The position numbers and the translations under genes are program-made. This document shows, in pieces, positions 24,804 to 32,983 of a DNA stretch of 64,000 nt. The stretch is from positions 6,999,447 to 7,063,446 of the forward strand of contig NZ_CP011492.1 in NCBI RefSeq assembly GCF_001011035.1, given 5' to 3'. Numbering within the stretch: position 1 is the first letter of the stretch; every line of letters begins with the position of its first letter. This stretch comes from Streptomyces sp. CNQ-509 (GTDB lineage Bacteria; Actinomycetota; Actinomycetes; Streptomycetales; Streptomycetaceae). Below the pieces are notes generated by a model. It saw only the letters and a list, made by a program, of their open reading frames with translations. It was not told the origin of the DNA and searched no databases.

Positions 24804-25707
24804 GGGTGCGCCAGGTCTGCTGGCCGACGATCCCGTCGACGGTCAGCCCGGCCCCGCGCTGGAACTCCCGGGTCGCGGTCGCGGTGAGCGCGCCGAACTC
24901 GCCGTCCACGGTCAGCGGGTAGCCGTGCTTCACGAGCTGGCGCTGGGCGGCGCTGACGGCGGCGCCGGAGTCGCCCTGCCGGACGGTGACCACCAGGTGG
25001 GTCCAGGTGGTCGCGGTGACCGTGCCGGTCGCCCGCAGCCCGTTGGCCTCCTGGAAGCCGCTGACCGCGGTCGCGGTATTGGGGCCGAAGATCCCGTCCG
25101 GCTCGGTGGGGAACTGGTGGAAGCCCAGGAGGTGCTGGGCCGTGTACACGTCCGGGCCGCGCGAGCCGTCCCGCAGCGTGGGCCAGGTGACGGCGCCCTC
25201 GCAGCCGCAGTCGGTGGTCCAGCGGCAGATGGAACGCACCCAGCCGGAGCCGGAGTTGAAGTAGCCGTCGTGGCAACGCCGTTCGATGCCGCAGCCGCAG
25301 GCGCCGCAGGCGCCGCTGAACGCCCACAGCCAGCCGTCGTAGGAGCCCGAGTAGCACTGGTTGGGCCGCAGGGTCCAGGTGACGCCGTCGTTGCGGTGGA
25401 AGCCCTCGTGCGGGCCGCTCGTCTCACAGGCGGCGGCGTGCACGGTGCTCGGGCCGCAGCCGGGGGAGCAGTCGTGCGTCGACGCGTAGGAGGGGCACGC
25501 GCCCTCCCAGATGTCGTAGCCGTCGGCGTACGCCTCCCTGGCCGCCCCGAAGACGCCGAGGGCGGCGAAGCCCACGACCGTCGCGGACTGGAGCACGGTA
25601 CGCCGCCGGGGTGCCAGGCTCGGCAGCGAGGAGGTGCTCCGGCGGCGGGTGGGCCGGTCGGCGGCGCCGGAGCGGCGCAGTTGGGGAACCTCGTCGAGGG
25701 TGGTCAT
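24787..25707 (-). CDS. Tat-exported 12-cysteine protein with two peptidoglycan-binding domains
   Basis: 306 aa from the ATG at 25707, which shares a TGATG junction with the MauD-like gene and has GAGGAG upstream. A twin-arginine signal (APRRRTVLQSA, then AYA near residue 61) implies folded export. Residues 62-170 form a compact Cys- and Trp-rich module with exactly 12 cysteines (71, 80, 84, 94, 118, 134, 137, 139, 145, 161, 167, 169). Two PG_binding_1 repeats follow (about 175-240 and 245-306: GPDVYTAQHLLG, DGIFGPNT, DGEFGALT). The 12-Cys module next to MauD and MauE homologues recalls the methylamine dehydrogenase light chain, which also has 12 Cys in six disulfides. Homology is not shown. 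Confidence 0.8.
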   Translation of the reverse strand: MTTLDEVPQLRRSGAADRPTRRRSTSSLPSLAPRRRTVLQSATVVGFAALGVFGAAREAYADGYDIWEGACPSYASTHDCSPGCGPSTVHAAACETSGPHEGFHRNDGVTWTLRPNQCYSGSYDGWLWAFSGACGACGCGIERRCHDGYFNSGSGWVRSICRWTTDCGCEGAVTWPTLRDGSRGPDVYTAQHLLGFHQFPTEPDGIFGPNTATAVSGFQEANGLRATGTVTATTWTHLVVTVRQGDSGAAVSAAQRQLVKHGYPLTVDGEFGALTATATREFQRGAGLTVDGIVGQQTWRTLVGGA

Positions 25708-26213
25708 CACGCGCTCCTCGGCTGACTGGTGTGGTGGGGGGCTGCGGCGACCAGGTCGCCCAGCGCGTCGGCGGAGCCGAGCGGCTCGCTGCGCACGACG
25801 CGCCCGGTGGTGCCGACGAGCACGGCGAACGGCGTCGCGATCGCGTCGTAGGCGGTGAAGAGGTCGGGCCGGTTCTCCGTGACCGGTACGCCGGCCTCCG
25901 TGGCGGGAGGGGCGTCACCGGCGTAGACGGCGCGCACCGCGGTCGGCCCGTCGAGGCGGCCGGCCGCCGCCAGCACCTCGGCGCAGGTGCGGCATTCGGC
26001 GCTGAGGAAGAGCAGCAGCGTCTCGCGGTCCGCGGCCAGCAGCTCGTCCGCATGCGGCGCGGAGCTGCCCGGCGTGACGCCCAGCCGCCCGGGGGAGCGG
26101 ACCACCGCGCCCCGGGAGAGCTGGTGGACCTGCCGTACCAGCCCGGACACCACGAGGGCGAGCAGGGCGATGGCGGCCCAGGAGAGGATCAGGGCACTGG
26201 TGGTGAAGTCCAC
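25707..26213 (-). CDS. MauD-like membrane-anchored thioredoxin-fold protein
   Basis: 168 aa from a GTG at 26213, two nucleotides after the upstream stop. One N-terminal transmembrane helix (SALILSWAAIALLALVVSGL) is followed by an extracytoplasmic thioredoxin-like domain with the redox pair Cys74 and Cys77 in SAECRTCAEV and the cis-Pro-type segment IATPFAVLVG. This is the layout of MauD, the disulfide-handling factor for the methylamine dehydrogenase light chain. It would form or reshuffle disulfides of the 12-Cys protein encoded directly downstream. Translational coupling on both sides supports a joint task. Confidence 0.8.
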   Translation of the reverse strand: MDFTTSALILSWAAIALLALVVSGLVRQVHQLSRGAVVRSPGRLGVTPGSSAPHADELLAADRETLLLFLSAECRTCAEVLAAAGRLDGPTAVRAVYAGDAPPATEAGVPVTENRPDLFTAYDAIATPFAVLVGTTGRVVRSEPLGSADALGDLVAAAPHHTSQPRSA

Positions 26214-26215
26214 GG

Positions 26216-26800
26216 TCAGTGGCCTCCTTCGACGGCGGGGACGGTGCCGTTGCGGGCCGGTGTGCGTGTGGTCGCGGCGGGCCGGCCCATGGCGGCGGGC
26301 AGCACCCAGAGCAGGACCGCCAGGGCGACGGCGGCCAGCGCCGCCGTGGTCCACTCGGCCGGGCCCCCGGGCGGGTCGCCGGTCCCCGCGGCCAGCGCGG
26401 CGCCGACGGCCGCCAGTCCGGCGAAAGCCCAGGCACGGCCGGCGACCCAGGAACTCAGGGGCACGTCCGAGCGGGAGCAGCCGCAGGGGCCGCCGCGCCC
26501 GGCCGCCAGGGCGTACCCGGTGTAGAGGGCGTAGCAGGCGAAGACCAGTGCGGCGGCGCCGAGCACGGCGGCGAGCGCGGCGCGGTGGCCGGCGAGCAGC
26601 GCGGCGGTGCCGGCGACGGCGAGCAGGCCCTCGGCCGCCGTGGCCGCCCGCGCGGCCGGTACCACGGCGCGGCGCGGCAGCAGCCGGTGGGCGGTGAGCG
26701 CGCCGGGCAGCGCGGCGGGCCGGCTCAGATGGGAGGCGGCGCCCGCGAGCAGCGCGAGCAGCACCACGCCCGTCGCCGTGGCGGCGATCAGCGACGTCAC
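26216..26800 (-). CDS. MauE/DoxX-like integral membrane protein
   Basis: 194 aa starting at a GTG (26800) inside the GTGA overlap with the upstream gene. It has four or five transmembrane helices and a Cys-x-Cys (106, 108) in GGPCGCSRSDVPLSSW, the hallmark of the MauE branch of the DoxX/VKOR-like redox membrane proteins. It probably passes electrons to or from the MauD-like thioredoxin, so that disulfides in the exported 12-Cys protein can be set. No methylamine dehydrogenase heavy chain is nearby, so this is not a conventional mau cluster. Confidence 0.8.
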   Translation of the reverse strand: MTSLIAATATGVVLLALLAGAASHLSRPAALPGALTAHRLLPRRAVVPAARAATAAEGLLAVAGTAALLAGHRAALAAVLGAAALVFACYALYTGYALAAGRGGPCGCSRSDVPLSSWVAGRAWAFAGLAAVGAALAAGTGDPPGGPAEWTTAALAAVALAVLLWVLPAAMGRPAATTRTPARNGTVPAVEGGH

Positions 26801-27501
26801 CCCACGGCCCGCAGGTCGAGCGCGTCGACCAGCGCGGGAACGCGGTCGGCGGTGGTGTCGGCCAGCGGCACGATGGTCGCCCACACCTTCTCGCCGGAGA
26901 GCACGAAGAACGGGCGCCCGTCGGAGAGCGAGTCGCGGAACAGCTCGCCCGAGGCGACCGACGCGCCTTGCCAGGGCGGGAGTTGCACGGTGTGCTCGCG
27001 GGTGGGCCGGCTCATCTCGACCAGGCCGAGCGTCGGGACCTCCTTGAGCACCGTGGCGGGCCGCGCCAGGCGGGTGCCGGCGGCGGCGTCCGGGGTGAGG
27101 GTGATGCCGTCGGAGTGCTCGGCGATGCCGAGGGTGCGCAGGAGCAGCAGCACGTCGGTGAGCGCGGCCCGGTAGAGCCGGGTGATCAGGCTGAACCGCC
27201 GGCCCTGCCAGACCACCAGCGTCGGGTTCTCCACCTGCTGCGACTGCGCGTCGTACTCGCTGGTCGTGGCGGTACGCAACGTACCGCCCTGGAAGGAGAG
27301 TTCGCTGTCGAACTCGGTGATCCCCAGCGACGCGGCCACCGCCTCTGCCAGGTCGGCGGGCCCGGCGGTGAGTTCGTGGAGACGGCCGTCGGCGATCACC
27401 TCGACGACGGAGGTCGCGGGCCGCGTCAGGTCGAGGTCGGCGGCGAGGCGGTACGCGCTTCCGTCCAGCGCGCGGTGCTCGACGGCAGTGGATGACGCCA
27501 C
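26797..27501 (-). CDS. Unknown protein heading the Mau-like cassette
   Basis: 234 aa from a GTG at 27501 with GGGAGG six nt upstream. No signal peptide, no transmembrane segment, no cysteine and no motif I can name. Alternating strand/helix character (YRLAADLDLTRPATSVVEVI, LSFQGGTLRTAT, FFVLSGEKVWATIVPLADT) suggests a small soluble alpha/beta protein. It is the first gene of the operon and overlaps the MauE-like gene by 4 nt. Its place suggests a cytoplasmic partner of the system, such as a precursor-handling or regulatory protein. That is context only. Confidence 0.65.
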   Translation of the reverse strand: MASSTAVEHRALDGSAYRLAADLDLTRPATSVVEVIADGRLHELTAGPADLAEAVAASLGITEFDSELSFQGGTLRTATTSEYDAQSQQVENPTLVVWQGRRFSLITRLYRAALTDVLLLLRTLGIAEHSDGITLTPDAAAGTRLARPATVLKEVPTLGLVEMSRPTREHTVQLPPWQGASVASGELFRDSLSDGRPFFVLSGEKVWATIVPLADTTADRVPALVDALDLRAVG

Positions 27502-27540
27502 GTGGTCCTCCCGGAGAACGGTGTGCGGAGCCTGCTGCGC

Positions 27541-27569
27541 TGACCGGCGGTCAACTCTACCCGGGTAGA
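27541..27569. promoter_or_regulatory. Two adjacent palindromes upstream of the Mau-like operon
   Basis: TGACCGGCGGTCA (27541-27553, perfect around its central base) and TCTACCCGGGTAGA (27556-27569, fully perfect) stand 2 nt apart, 40 to 68 nt upstream of the first gene. Their position over the expected promoter suggests operators. Confidence 0.5.
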
Positions 27570-27656
27570 ATGACGGTGTACATACAACGCCGATCACCTT
27601 TCCGGGGTGGCCGTGAGCCGCCGCGCCCGGCGCCGGCCCGGGCCGGAGCCGCACCT

Positions 27657-28661
27657 TCAGGCGCGTACCACCACGGGCGACTCGCCGGCCGGCAGCACCT
27701 CGCCGATCACCGGGTGCCCCGGCACCTCGCCGGCCAGCAGCAGCCCTCCCGAGGTCTGCGCGTCGGCCAGCAACAGCCGTTCCACCTCGGGGAGTGCGCC
27801 GAAGTCCACCCAGGGCCCGACCCACGCCAGATTCCGCCGGGTGCCGCCGCTGACGAAGCCGTCCGCCGCCGCCGGCCCGGCCTCCGCCAGCAGCGGGACG
27901 GCCGCCGCGTGGATCGCCAGCGTCACGCCGGAGGCACGCGCCAGCTTGTAGGCATGGCCCAGCAGCCCGAACCCCGTGACGTCCGTGCCCGCCCGGATGC
28001 CCGCGGCCACCGCCGCGCTCGCCGCGTCCCGGTTCAGCGCGGCCATCACGGCCACCGCCTCGGGAAAGACCTCCCCGGTCGCCTTGTGCCGGGCGTTGAG
28101 CACCCCGCTGCCGAGCGGCTTGGTGAGGGTCAGTGCCCGCCCCGGCTCGGCCGCGTCCAGCCGCAGCATCCGCCCGGGGTGGACCATCCCCACCACCGAC
28201 ATCCCGTACTTGGGCTCCGGATCGGTCACGCTGTGGCCGCCCGAGACCTGGCAGCCCGCCGCGTGCGCCACGTCGCGGCCGCCCCGCAGCACCTCGGCGG
28301 CCAGCTCCATCGGCAGCGTGTCCCCGGGCCAGGCGAGGAGGTTGACCGCCGCCCACGGGGTGCCGCCCATCGCGTAGACGTCGGAGAGCGCGTTGGCCGC
28401 CGCGATCCGGCCCCAGTCGTAGGCGTCGTCCACCACGGGCGTGAAGAAGTCGGCCGTGGTGACGATGGCCCGCTCATCGTCGAGGCGGACCACGGCGGCG
28501 TCGTCTCCGCCGCCCTCCAGGCCCACCAGCAGTTCGGCGGCCGGATCCTCCGGGCGGCTGCCCGTCAGGCTCAGCGAGGAGACGAGGGTGTCGAGTTCGC
28601 CGGGGGGAATCTTGCAGGCGCAGCCACCGCCGCCCGCGTACTGGGTCAGTCGCACGGTCAT
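27657..28661 (-). CDS. selD: Selenide, water dikinase (selenophosphate synthetase)
   Basis: 334 aa. It makes selenophosphate from selenide and ATP, the selenium donor for selenocysteine. The N-terminus RLTQYAGGGGCACKIPP matches the E. coli catalytic segment, with Cys14 at the Cys17 position and Lys17 at the Lys20 position. It therefore uses Cys, not selenocysteine. GGDDAAV, the metal/ATP Asp residues, ADFFTPVVDD and TDVTGFGLLGH follow in family order. It is divergent from the tRNA-Sec/selA/selB operon, about 80 nt away, and shares its control region. It is on the same strand as the Mau-like operon, which starts 155 nt beyond its stop. Confidence 0.97.
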   Translation of the reverse strand: MTVRLTQYAGGGGCACKIPPGELDTLVSSLSLTGSRPEDPAAELLVGLEGGGDDAAVVRLDDERAIVTTADFFTPVVDDAYDWGRIAAANALSDVYAMGGTPWAAVNLLAWPGDTLPMELAAEVLRGGRDVAHAAGCQVSGGHSVTDPEPKYGMSVVGMVHPGRMLRLDAAEPGRALTLTKPLGSGVLNARHKATGEVFPEAVAVMAALNRDAASAAVAAGIRAGTDVTGFGLLGHAYKLARASGVTLAIHAAAVPLLAEAGPAAADGFVSGGTRRNLAWVGPWVDFGALPEVERLLLADAQTSGGLLLAGEVPGHPVIGEVLPAGESPVVVRA

Positions 28662-28684
28662 CCGCCGGACGTTACGCCCGAACG

Positions 28685-28731
28685 CCCCTGCGCGGACAGG
28701 GGACTGGGGGCGCCGGGCGGGGACGTAGACT
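28685..28731 (+). promoter_or_regulatory. Promoter region of tRNA-Sec
   Basis: TAGACT at 28726-28731 ends 7 nt before the tRNA, a good -10 position for a start close to the mature 5' end. No strong -35 is visible. An inverted repeat CCCCTG-N6-CAGGGG (28685-28702) lies just upstream, between the divergent selD and tRNA genes. Confidence 0.45.
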
Positions 28732-28738
28732 CCCTGCC

Positions 28739-28834
28739 GGAGGCGGGCGGGTGCCTGGTGGCCCTCACGGTCTTCAACACCGATGCGGCCGGGCACCCCG
28801 GCCGGGTGGGTTCGATTCCCATACGCCTCCGCCA
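28739..28834 (+). tRNA. selC: tRNA-Sec (anticodon UCA) with encoded CCA
   Basis: 96 nt, longer than a normal tRNA. Acceptor arms GGAGGCG (28739-28745) and CGCCTCC (28824-28830) pair fully. Discriminator G and CCA are encoded at 28831-28834. The anticodon loop is CTTCAAC with TCA at 28774-28776. A long GC-rich variable arm (GGCCGGG/CCGGCC, about 28787-28805) and a T arm GTGGG-TTCGATT-CCCAT follow. The UCA anticodon, the long extra arm and the position between selD and selA identify it as selenocysteine tRNA. It is charged with Ser and converted to Sec by SelA to decode UGA. Confidence 0.95.
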
Positions 28835-28876
28835 GAAGCTCCGACGCTGTTGGGACGCCACCGGGGGAGGCCGGCG

Positions 28877-30187
28877 TTGACGGACACCAGACGCCGCGTT
28901 CCGCGTACCGACGCGCTGCTCGCCGACCCCCGGCTCGCCGACGCCGCACGGCGGCTCGGGCGCACCCTGGTCCGGCGCGCGGTCGCCGAGGCGCAGCACC
29001 GGGTACGGAACGGCGGGCTGGCCCCCGAAGAGGCCGCCGACGCGGCCGTCGCCGCCCTGCCCCGGAGCGCCACCTCGCTGCGCCCGGTGGTGAACGCCAC
29101 CGGCGTCGTCGTGCACACCAACCTCGGCCGCGCGCCGCTCTCCGCGGCCGCCACCGAGGCGCTGCGGACCGCCTCCGGCCCCACAGACGTCGAGTTCGAC
29201 CTTGGCGACGGGCGCCGTGCCCGGCGGGGGAGGGGCGCGCTGGCCGCACTCGCCGAGGCCGTCCCCCACGCCGAGGCCGTCCATCTGGTCAACAACAACG
29301 CCGCCGCGCTGGTACTGGCCGCCACCGCCCTCGCCGGGGGCCGCGAGATCGTCATCAGCCGGGGCGAGCTGGTCGAGATCGGCGACGGTTTCCGTCTCCC
29401 CGAACTGCTGGAGAGCACCGGCGCCCGGCTGGTCGAGGTCGGCACCACGAACCGCACCCACTTCGAGGACTACGCGCGCGCCGTCGGCCCCGGCACCGGC
29501 CTCGTCCTCAAGGTGCACCCGTCCAACTTCCTCACCACCGGCTTCGTCTCCTCCGTACCGGTCGCCCGGCTCGCCACCCTGGGCGTACCGCTGGTCCACG
29601 ACATCGGTTCCGGCCTGCTGCGGCCCCACCCCGCGCTGCCGGACGAACCCGACGCCGCGACCTCCCTCGACCAGGGCGCGGGGCTGGTCACCGCCAGCGC
29701 GGACAAGCTGCTCGGCGGCCCCCAGGCGGGTCTGCTGCTCGGCCGGCGCGACCTCGTCGAACGGCTCCGCACCCACCCGCTGGCCCGCGCGCTGCGCGTC
29801 GACAAACTGACCCTCGCCGCGCTGGAGGCCACCGTGCTGGGTCCGCAGCCCCCGGTGGCACGGGCCCTGGCCGCCCGCGAAGCCGAACTCGCCGCCCGCG
29901 CGGGAACGTTGGCGGCCGGGCTCGCCGAACGGGGCGTCGCCGCCGAGGCGGTGCCCAGCGAGGCCCGGGTCGGCGGCGGGGGAGCGCCCGGCGTCACGCT
30001 GCCGAGCGCCGCCGTCGCGCTGCCCGCCGCCCTCGCCGTGCCGCTGCGCACCGGCGACCCGGCCGTCGTCGGCCGCGTCCACGGCGACCGGCTCCTGCTC
30101 GACCTGCGGACCGTTCCGGAGGAGGACGACGCGACAATGCTCGCCGCCGTTCTCGCCGCGGCGGCCCCGCCGCCGGAGGAGGCGTGA
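28877..30187 (+). CDS. selA: L-seryl-tRNA(Sec) selenium transferase
   Basis: 436 aa from a TTG at 28877, chosen because GGGGGAGG sits 6 nt before it. The open frame upstream runs through the tRNA gene and cannot be used. It is PLP-dependent, with the cofactor Lys277 in ASADKLLGGPQAG. NATGVVVHTNLGRAPLS and VGTTNRTHFEDY are SelA hallmarks. It converts Ser-tRNA(Sec) to Sec-tRNA(Sec) with selenophosphate. It starts 42 nt after the tRNA and overlaps selB by 4 nt, so tRNA and both proteins may be expressed together. Confidence 0.97.
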   Translation: MTDTRRRVPRTDALLADPRLADAARRLGRTLVRRAVAEAQHRVRNGGLAPEEAADAAVAALPRSATSLRPVVNATGVVVHTNLGRAPLSAAATEALRTASGPTDVEFDLGDGRRARRGRGALAALAEAVPHAEAVHLVNNNAAALVLAATALAGGREIVISRGELVEIGDGFRLPELLESTGARLVEVGTTNRTHFEDYARAVGPGTGLVLKVHPSNFLTTGFVSSVPVARLATLGVPLVHDIGSGLLRPHPALPDEPDAATSLDQGAGLVTASADKLLGGPQAGLLLGRRDLVERLRTHPLARALRVDKLTLAALEATVLGPQPPVARALAAREAELAARAGTLAAGLAERGVAAEAVPSEARVGGGGAPGVTLPSAAVALPAALAVPLRTGDPAVVGRVHGDRLLLDLRTVPEEDDATMLAAVLAAAAPPPEEA

Positions 30188-31983
30188 CCGCGGCGCCCGG
30201 CCTGGTGATCGCGACGGCAGGCCACGTCGACCACGGCAAGTCGACGCTGGTACGCGCCCTCACCGGCACCGACCCCGACCGGCTCGCCGAGGAGCGGCGG
30301 CGCGGCCTCACCCTCGACCTCGGCTTCGCCTGGACCACCGCACCCGGCGGGCGCACCCTCGCCTTCGTCGACGTGCCCGGCCACCACCGCTATCTGGCCA
30401 CCACCTTCGCCGGCATCGCCACGGCGCCCGCCGTGCTGCTGGTCGTCTCCGCCGAGGAGGGCTGGCGCCCGCAGACCGCGGAACACCTCGCCGCGCTCGA
30501 CGCGTTCGGCGTACGCACCGGGCTGCTGGCGGTCACCCGCGCGGACCTCGCCGATCCCGCGCCGACCCTGGCCGAGGCGGCGGAACGGACCTCCGGCACC
30601 GGCCTCGCCGGTGCGCCCGCCGTCGCCGTCAGCGCCCGTACCGGCGAAGGGCTCGACCGGCTTCTCCGCGAACTCGACGCGCTGGCCGCCGCCCTGCCGC
30701 CGCCCGATCCGGCGGCTCCCGTACGGCTGTGGCTGGACAGGGCGTTCACCGTGGCGGGCGCCGGCACGGTCGTCACCGGCACCCTCTCCGCCGGAACCCT
30801 CGCCGAGGGCGACACCCTGCACCTGGCCCCCGCCGGCCGCGCCGTGCAGGTGCGCGGCCTGCACAGCCTCGGCCACGCCGTTCCCCGGGTGACCGGCCCC
30901 GCCCGCGTCGCCGTCAACCTCCGCCGCATCGCCGCCGATCAGGTTCGCAGGGGCAACGCGCTGCTCACCCCCGGGCGTTGGTGGACCACGGACCTCGTGG
31001 ACATCCGCTGCGAACCGACGGGCGGAACGGACGACGGCGGTGCGCCTCCCCGGCTGCCGGCCGAACCCCTGGTCCACTGCGGCACCGCCGCGACCAGCGC
31101 GCGGCTGCGGCCGCTCGGCCTCGATACCGCCCGCCTCGCCCTGCGCACGCCGCTGCCGCTCCACGTCGGCGACCGGCTGCTGCTGCGCGACCCGGGTTCC
31201 CGGCTGCTGGCCGGCGCGACCGTGCTGGACCCGGAGCCACCCCCGCTGACCGGCAGGGGAGCCGCCGCCACCCGCGCGCGGCTGCTGGCCGGCATCAGCG
31301 AGCCGACCGACCCCGCCGTTCGGCTGGCCGCCGCCGGCCTGGGCGACCGCGGCCGGCTCACCGCGCAGGGCTACGCCGTGGACGCGGACGGCGAACGCTG
31401 GCTGTTCGACCGGGCGTACGCGGAACGGCTGGCCGCCGCCCTGGCCGCGGCGGTGAAGGAACACGCCGGGGCCCACCCCGCCGACCCGGGGCTGCCGGTC
31501 GCCCGCGCCCGTCAGCTCCTCGCGCTGCCGCCGGACACCGCCCTGGCCGGGCTGGCCGCCGTGGCCGGCGCCGGACTGACGTTGCGCGACGGCAGGCTGT
31601 ACCGCGCGGAGGAGGCGGACCGGCTGCCCGCCGCGGTCGCCGCCGGTTTGGAGCGGCTGCTGGACGAGGTACGGTCCGCCCCGTTCCAGGCCCCGACCCG
31701 CCGGCGTCTGGACGAACTGGGCCTCGACGCCGAGGCGCTGGCCCTCCTGGTGCGCCGCGGCGCGCTGGAGCGGGTGGGCACCGTCCACCTCCCCGCCGGG
31801 TCCGTGGGCCGTGCGGCCCGCGAACTCGCCGGGCTGCCCCAGCCGTTCACGGTCAGCGAGGCCGCCCGCGCGCTCGCCGTCAGCCGCCGCGTCGCGATCC
31901 CCCTCCTGGAAACCCTCGACGAGACCGGCCACACCCACCGCCGCCCCGACGGCCGCCGGGTCCTCAAGGACGACCCGGGCTAG
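30184..31983 (+). CDS. selB: Selenocysteine-specific translation elongation factor
   Basis: 599 aa from the GTG in the GTGA overlap with selA. The GTPase domain shows G1 GHVDHGKST, G3 DVPGH and the nucleotide-specificity position as TRAD instead of the usual NKxD/TKxD. Two beta-barrel domains follow (FTVAGAGTVVTGTLSAG). The last about 200 residues are winged-helix repeats that bind the SECIS hairpin of selenoprotein mRNAs. It delivers Sec-tRNA to in-frame UGA. With selD, selC and selA the Sec machinery is complete, although no selenoprotein such as formate dehydrogenase is in the window. Confidence 0.96.
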   Translation: MTAAPGLVIATAGHVDHGKSTLVRALTGTDPDRLAEERRRGLTLDLGFAWTTAPGGRTLAFVDVPGHHRYLATTFAGIATAPAVLLVVSAEEGWRPQTAEHLAALDAFGVRTGLLAVTRADLADPAPTLAEAAERTSGTGLAGAPAVAVSARTGEGLDRLLRELDALAAALPPPDPAAPVRLWLDRAFTVAGAGTVVTGTLSAGTLAEGDTLHLAPAGRAVQVRGLHSLGHAVPRVTGPARVAVNLRRIAADQVRRGNALLTPGRWWTTDLVDIRCEPTGGTDDGGAPPRLPAEPLVHCGTAATSARLRPLGLDTARLALRTPLPLHVGDRLLLRDPGSRLLAGATVLDPEPPPLTGRGAAATRARLLAGISEPTDPAVRLAAAGLGDRGRLTAQGYAVDADGERWLFDRAYAERLAAALAAAVKEHAGAHPADPGLPVARARQLLALPPDTALAGLAAVAGAGLTLRDGRLYRAEEADRLPAAVAAGLERLLDEVRSAPFQAPTRRRLDELGLDAEALALLVRRGALERVGTVHLPAGSVGRAARELAGLPQPFTVSEAARALAVSRRVAIPLLETLDETGHTHRRPDGRRVLKDDPG

Positions 31984-32725
31984 GTCGCGGGGGCGGTCTC
32001 CTTGTCCAGACGGGGGTCTTGCTCGACGAAGGAGAGCTCCCGGCCGTCCCGTAGGCCGGAGACCCCGGTGGGTGAGAGCACGCACATGAAGATCATCAGA
32101 GTGGAGAGCGCCCACGTGCCGCCGGTGGCCGCGGTGAGGGCGGCTGCGACGAACGGCAGGGTGCCTCCCACGATCGCGGCCGCGGACTCCCTTGTCACCG
32201 CGGTGCCCGTGGGCGGAACGGCCGTGTACAGGCCGCGCTTGCCGGGCGGTGCGTGCTCGGCCGCCATCAGCGCCCCGCCGGCGTACTCCGCTCCGGCGCC
32301 GAATCCCTGGAGGATGCGGAGGAACACCAGCAGCGCGAAGGCGGCGACGCCGATGCTCTCGTAACCGGGGATCACGCCCATGAGGGTGGAGGCCACCGCC
32401 ATCAGGCAGAGCCTGATCACCAGGGCTTTCTTCCGGCCGATCCGGTCCCCGTAGTATCCGAAGAGGAGGCCGCCGAACGGCCGGGCGACCGGTTGCCCGG
32501 CCATCGGTGGCGGCATCATGATCGCGCCGTCCAGATACGCGGCGCCGCGCCCCGCCGCCCAGGCGACGGCCGCGCCCGCCTCCCGCGGGGTGCCCGGGTT
32601 GAGGTTCACCGGTACGCGCCCCTTCAGGGCGTCCCCGGCGGGGTCGAAGACCTCGTACAGGGTCGCGTAGTCCTTGCGACAGATGATCGTGAGCTGGCTC
32701 GCGGTGACCGCTTCCGCGACGGTCT
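31980..32725 (-). pseudogene. Chimeric remnant: imine-reductase-like N-terminal piece joined to an internally deleted MFS transporter
   Basis: Reading leftward from 32725, one frame gives ASQLTIICRKDYATLYEVF, then DALKGRVPVNLNPGTPREA and AAYLDGAIMMPPPMAGQP. This matches the NAD(P)-binding part of imine-reductase-type dehydrogenases. Without a stop it switches to MFS sequence of the metabolite:H+ symporter type (GDRIGRKKALV, LRILQGFGAGAEYAGG). It then jumps to the C-terminal end of such a carrier (GGTLPFVAAALTAATGGTWAL). The carrier lacks its first helices and roughly its central half. A GTG at 32609 could start a 209-aa product, but no function is expected. The end overlaps the selB stop. Confidence 0.7.
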
Positions 32726-32740
32726 CCGCACGGTGGACAC

Positions 32741-32908
32741 ACCGAGTTCCGCCGGTCCATGTGGGACGCCACGGTCCCGTTGACGATCATGGAGAGGTGG
32801 AACACCCCGCTGCACGACGTGGTGGCGAGGGCGGCCGCGGCCGGCCACCGCGAGCACAGCATCTCGGCCCTGACCGAAGTGCTCAGGAAGCCGGCGCGGC
32901 AGGCGTAG
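32741..32908 (+). pseudogene. Orphan C-terminal gene fragment
   Basis: About 55 codons with natural composition (EFRRSMWDATVPLTIMERW, then NTPLHDVVARAAAAGHREHS and ISALTEVLRKP) end at a TAG. There is no start. It reads as the tail of an enzyme and abuts the imine-reductase-like piece head to head in the opposite orientation. The parent family is not certain. It is part of the same rearranged strip. Confidence 0.45.
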
Positions 32909-32983
32909 CATGACGGCCCGGCCACCCGAGCCGACGATGTGCTCGTTCCCGACCCGGAAGCCGGGGAAAACCGCGTCCGCCGC

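Noticed and set aside
24787..26800. Genuine methylamine dehydrogenase (mau) operon
   Set aside because: MauD- and MauE-like proteins are present, but there is no heavy chain, MauG or cupredoxin, and the Cys-rich protein carries wall-binding domains.
29470..32925. Minus-strand open frame of 1151 codons across selA and selB
   Set aside because: Shadow of selA/selB; only its far right end coincides with the rearranged fragments, which are in another frame.
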